Below, in pieces: positions 6,072 to 7,605 of a DNA stretch of 7,605 nucleotides. Every line of letters starts with the position of its first letter. The stretch's first letter is position 1. The notes under the pieces are model-generated. The model did not search any database. It was given only the letters and a program-made list of their open reading frames with translations, and was not told where the DNA came from. The position numbers and the translations under genes are program-made. The stretch covers positions 1-7,605 of the forward strand of contig JAJNBR010000132.1 in NCBI GenBank assembly GCA_021156265.1. Reading direction: 5' to 3'. Source of the DNA: Flavipsychrobacter sp. Its GTDB lineage: Bacteria; Bacteroidota; Bacteroidia; Chitinophagales; Chitinophagaceae.

Positions 6072-7012
6072 GTTTTTGTCTTCCTGCTGAGCATTTTGGG
6101 GTAAAAAACAAAATACCAAAGAATAAAGAGCAACGATAATGCCAGTATCGATATACTCAACCATGCCGGAATATTTGTGTGGCGGGTTATGAATCCCTCA
6201 AAGAAAGCGGCGATAATGAAAATAGGCACCAGGCCGGCTATTATTTTTACAGCGTCTTTTGCGGCCATGGTTACAGACTGTAGCCGGGTATAGGTTTTGG
6301 GAAACAAAATGGCATTGCCAATAATCATCCCGGCGGCACCGGCAATAACAATAGCAGATATCTCGAGCGTGCCGTGTATAAATACGACCAGGATTGATTG
6401 GAGACCTAGCCCATGTTTAAAAAAAAGATGTTCGAATACACCGAGCATTAAACCGTTTTGGAATAGTACATATAGCGTGCCCACGCCGGCAAATACGCCC
6501 ATTGCAAAACAATAGAAAGCAACCCTTATGTTGTTGAAAGCGATGCGAAGAAACATTTGTACCTGATCTTGTTGCTTATACACGCCAAAGGGATCTCCGG
6601 CTGCAATATTTCGTTCTGTCATATCCACGTAACCATCGCCAAGAATGGCCCGGACAAATGACTGGTCGTGCATCGACGAAAAAACACCGATCGATATAAA
6701 CGAAATGAAGAATAAAAAAGTAAAAAGTAGTGTTTTGTGGTATCGCGCTACGACTAGCGGCAGTTCGCTTGCCCAGAACGAAAAAAAACGGCCGCGTTTC
6801 TCCTTTTTGTTTTTATAGATTGACAGGTATATGTTGGCAGCAAGGCCATTTATATATTTGACTGTATTGCTGACAGGATAGAAAGTCTTGGCATATGCCA
6901 GATCGTCGACCAGGTATGTAAAGCGCCGGGCTACTTCGTCCGGGTCCCCTGTTGGTTCTTCATAGCTTTTCCAGCGGTCTATATTTCTCTTTATGAACTG
7001 CCCTTCGCGCAT
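6068..7012 (-). CDS. SpoIIM (stage II sporulation protein M) family membrane protein
   Basis: A 314-residue multi-span inner-membrane protein. The N-terminal ~90 residues (opening MREGQFIKRNIDRWKSYEE) are soluble and basic, with a very conserved start in the Bacteroidota branch. Membrane segments are predicted at about 94-113, 163-185, 205-235 (one or two spans), 256-274 and 283-304. A loop of about 50 residues (114-162) lies between the first two. The family signature HGTLEISAIVIAGAAG is at 213-228. SpoIIM of spore-formers works with SpoIID and SpoIIP in engulfment. This organism type does not sporulate and neither partner is present here, so a different, MoxR-linked role is likely. It is the first gene of the minus-strand operon; its stop overlaps the next start as ATGA. 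No Shine-Dalgarno precedes the ATG. Family assignment is strong. Confidence 0.9.
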   Translation of the reverse strand: MREGQFIKRNIDRWKSYEEPTGDPDEVARRFTYLVDDLAYAKTFYPVSNTVKYINGLAANIYLSIYKNKKEKRGRFFSFWASELPLVVARYHKTLLFTFLFFISFISIGVFSSMHDQSFVRAILGDGYVDMTERNIAAGDPFGVYKQQDQVQMFLRIAFNNIRVAFYCFAMGVFAGVGTLYVLFQNGLMLGVFEHLFFKHGLGLQSILVVFIHGTLEISAIVIAGAAGMIIGNAILFPKTYTRLQSVTMAAKDAVKIIAGLVPIFIIAAFFEGFITRHTNIPAWLSISILALSLLFILWYFVFYPKMLSRKTKT

Positions 7013-7027
7013 GATAATTGCTGTAAG

Positions 7028-7035
7028 TAAAGTTA
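7028..7035 (-). promoter_or_regulatory. Weak candidate -7 box for the SpoIIM-led operon
   Basis: On the minus strand this reads TAACTTTA, five of the six fixed positions of TAnnTTTG, 15 nt before the SpoIIM ATG. No TTG is found at the expected upstream distance. It is the best match in the 60-bp divergent region in this direction, but it is weak; the operon promoter could also lie inside the RDD gene. Confidence 0.25.
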
Positions 7036-7063
7036 ACGGGTATAATAATATCTTTTACATTTG
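7033..7063 (+). promoter_or_regulatory. Promoter for the RDD gene
   Basis: TACATTTG at 7056-7063 is an exact Bacteroidota -7 box (TAnnTTTG). A TTA at 7033-7035, one base off the TTG -33 element, lies 20 nt upstream, within the normal spacing. The box ends only 9 nt before the ATG at 7073, so the mRNA would have a leader of just a few bases. It lies in the 60-bp space shared with the divergent SpoIIM operon. Confidence 0.65.
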
Positions 7064-7072
7064 TTCGTGTCA

Positions 7073-7605
7073 ATGAGTATAATAACTGTTCCGACAGCAT
7101 TTAATATTGATCTGGAGTTTAGCCTCGCACCTTTTTATAAACGACTGTTAGCGTGGCTAATCGATATCCTGATCATATACTCTTTTATCTATGCTATGTC
7201 GTTGTTGATACTGCCGGTGTTAAGTATAGATGAGCTGGCAGGAGACTCTGTGACACTATTACTTGCGGTTATTCCAGCGTATTCCTACCATTTATTAATG
7301 GAAATATTTGCAGAGGGCCGGTCTGTAGGCAAAATGGCCATGGGACTGAAGGTGATCGATCTCTCGGGCCGTGAAGCAGTGTTAAGCCAATTTTTGCTCA
7401 GGTGGATATTTCGGATAGTAGATATAGGCGTAACACTTGGGGCTGCGGCTGTGTTTTCGGTGGCTCTAACTAAATATTCCCAGCGGTTGGGAGATCTTCT
7501 GGCGGGCACTATTGTTATTGACCAGAGGAGGCAAACGAAGCTTCATGAGACGATTTACCTGGATGTAACTGAAAAGGGATACAGTCCACTTTCTCCGCAA
7601 GTTAT
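7073..7605 (+). CDS. RDD family membrane protein (3' end beyond window)
   Basis: The first 177 residues of a small polytopic membrane protein are visible. The RDD signature begins PFYKRLLAWLID (20-31), with the conserved Arg24 and Asp31. Hydrophobic segments follow at about 25-50 and 59-80. The family motif GRSVGKMAMGLKVID is at 82-96, another hydrophobic segment lies at about 111-132, and QRLGDLLAGTIVI at 137-149 holds the third conserved acidic residue (Asp140). A soluble tail follows and continues past the right edge. ATG 7073 is chosen because it is the first in frame, sits just after a good -7 box and gives a normal N-terminus. RDD proteins are of unclear function; some have been linked to ion transport. 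The divergent position next to SpoIIM recurs in MoxR-DUF58 loci, which suggests a shared role. Confidence 0.9.
   Translation, partial: MSIITVPTAFNIDLEFSLAPFYKRLLAWLIDILIIYSFIYAMSLLILPVLSIDELAGDSVTLLLAVIPAYSYHLLMEIFAEGRSVGKMAMGLKVIDLSGREAVLSQFLLRWIFRIVDIGVTLGAAAVFSVALTKYSQRLGDLLAGTIVIDQRRQTKLHETIYLDVTEKGYSPLSPQV

Larger units (their letters stand above)
1827..7012 (-). other. Operon: SpoIIM - DUF4129 - DUF4350 - MoxR - DUF58
   Basis: Five genes on one strand with junctions of -4, -4, -38 and +3 nt leave no room for internal promoters or terminators between genes, so a single transcript and translational coupling are very likely. The set matches the recurring MoxR-DUF58 neighbourhood known from many bacterial phyla. 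The propeller lipoprotein gene downstream may be a sixth member, but a possible partial terminator separates it. Confidence 0.9.

Noticed and set aside
6072..6164. Longer N-terminus for the DUF4129 protein starting at 6164
   Set aside because: It would overlap the SpoIIM gene by 97 nt and put a second hydrophobic stretch before a normal signal peptide. The ATG at 6071 gives an ATGA overlap and an upstream GGAAG.
7041..7051. TATAATAATAT, resembling a sigma70 -10 box
   Set aside because: Bacteroidota primary promoters use TAnnTTTG rather than TATAAT, and a full match to that box lies just downstream at 7056-7063. The region is simply AT-rich.
7285..7509. 74-codon open frame opposite the RDD gene
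   Set aside because: It is antisense to a clear RDD coding region and has no recognisable domain or start signal.

Overview
The window looks like chromosomal DNA from a member of the Bacteroidota, most likely a Chitinophagaceae-like lineage. The reasons are the LysS N-terminus (LSEQEVVRREKLKELQDLGI type), SPII lipoproteins beginning Cys-Lys-Lys or Cys-His-Ser, an exact Bacteroidota-type -7 promoter box (TAnnTTTG) before two genes, and few Shine-Dalgarno sequences. The lineage is inferred from these features without a database search. I see no mobile elements, CRISPR arrays, tRNA or rRNA genes, and no gene-free stretch over 100 bases.

Layout: 1-674 (minus) is the 5' part of lysS, cut by the window edge. 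675-769 is a short intergenic region with a candidate lysS promoter and a perfect 7-bp hairpin in the presumed lysS leader. 770-1747 (minus) encodes a seven-bladed YCF48/BNR-type beta-propeller lipoprotein. 1827-7012 (minus) is a compact five-gene operon read in the order SpoIIM-family protein, DUF4129 protein, DUF4350 protein, MoxR AAA+ ATPase, DUF58 protein. Its junctions are 4-nt ATGA overlaps (twice), a 38-nt overlap and a 3-nt gap. 7073-7605 (plus) is a divergent RDD-family membrane protein that runs off the right edge. The 60-bp divergent region between the last two contains a good promoter for the RDD gene.

The five-gene operon plus RDD forms a conserved but poorly understood membrane module. 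MoxR is a cytosolic AAA+ ATPase presumed to remodel protein complexes. DUF58 is a membrane-anchored, vWA-like protein that is the usual MoxR partner. DUF4129 and DUF4350 each have an extracytoplasmic part, one membrane span and a cytosolic tail that could contact the ATPase. SpoIIM and RDD are multi-span membrane proteins. Together they look like an envelope-associated chaperone or assembly system that passes ATP-driven work across the inner membrane. The propeller lipoprotein lies downstream in the same direction and may be an added periplasmic or outer-membrane part, or an independent gene. The substrate of the system cannot be read from the sequence.
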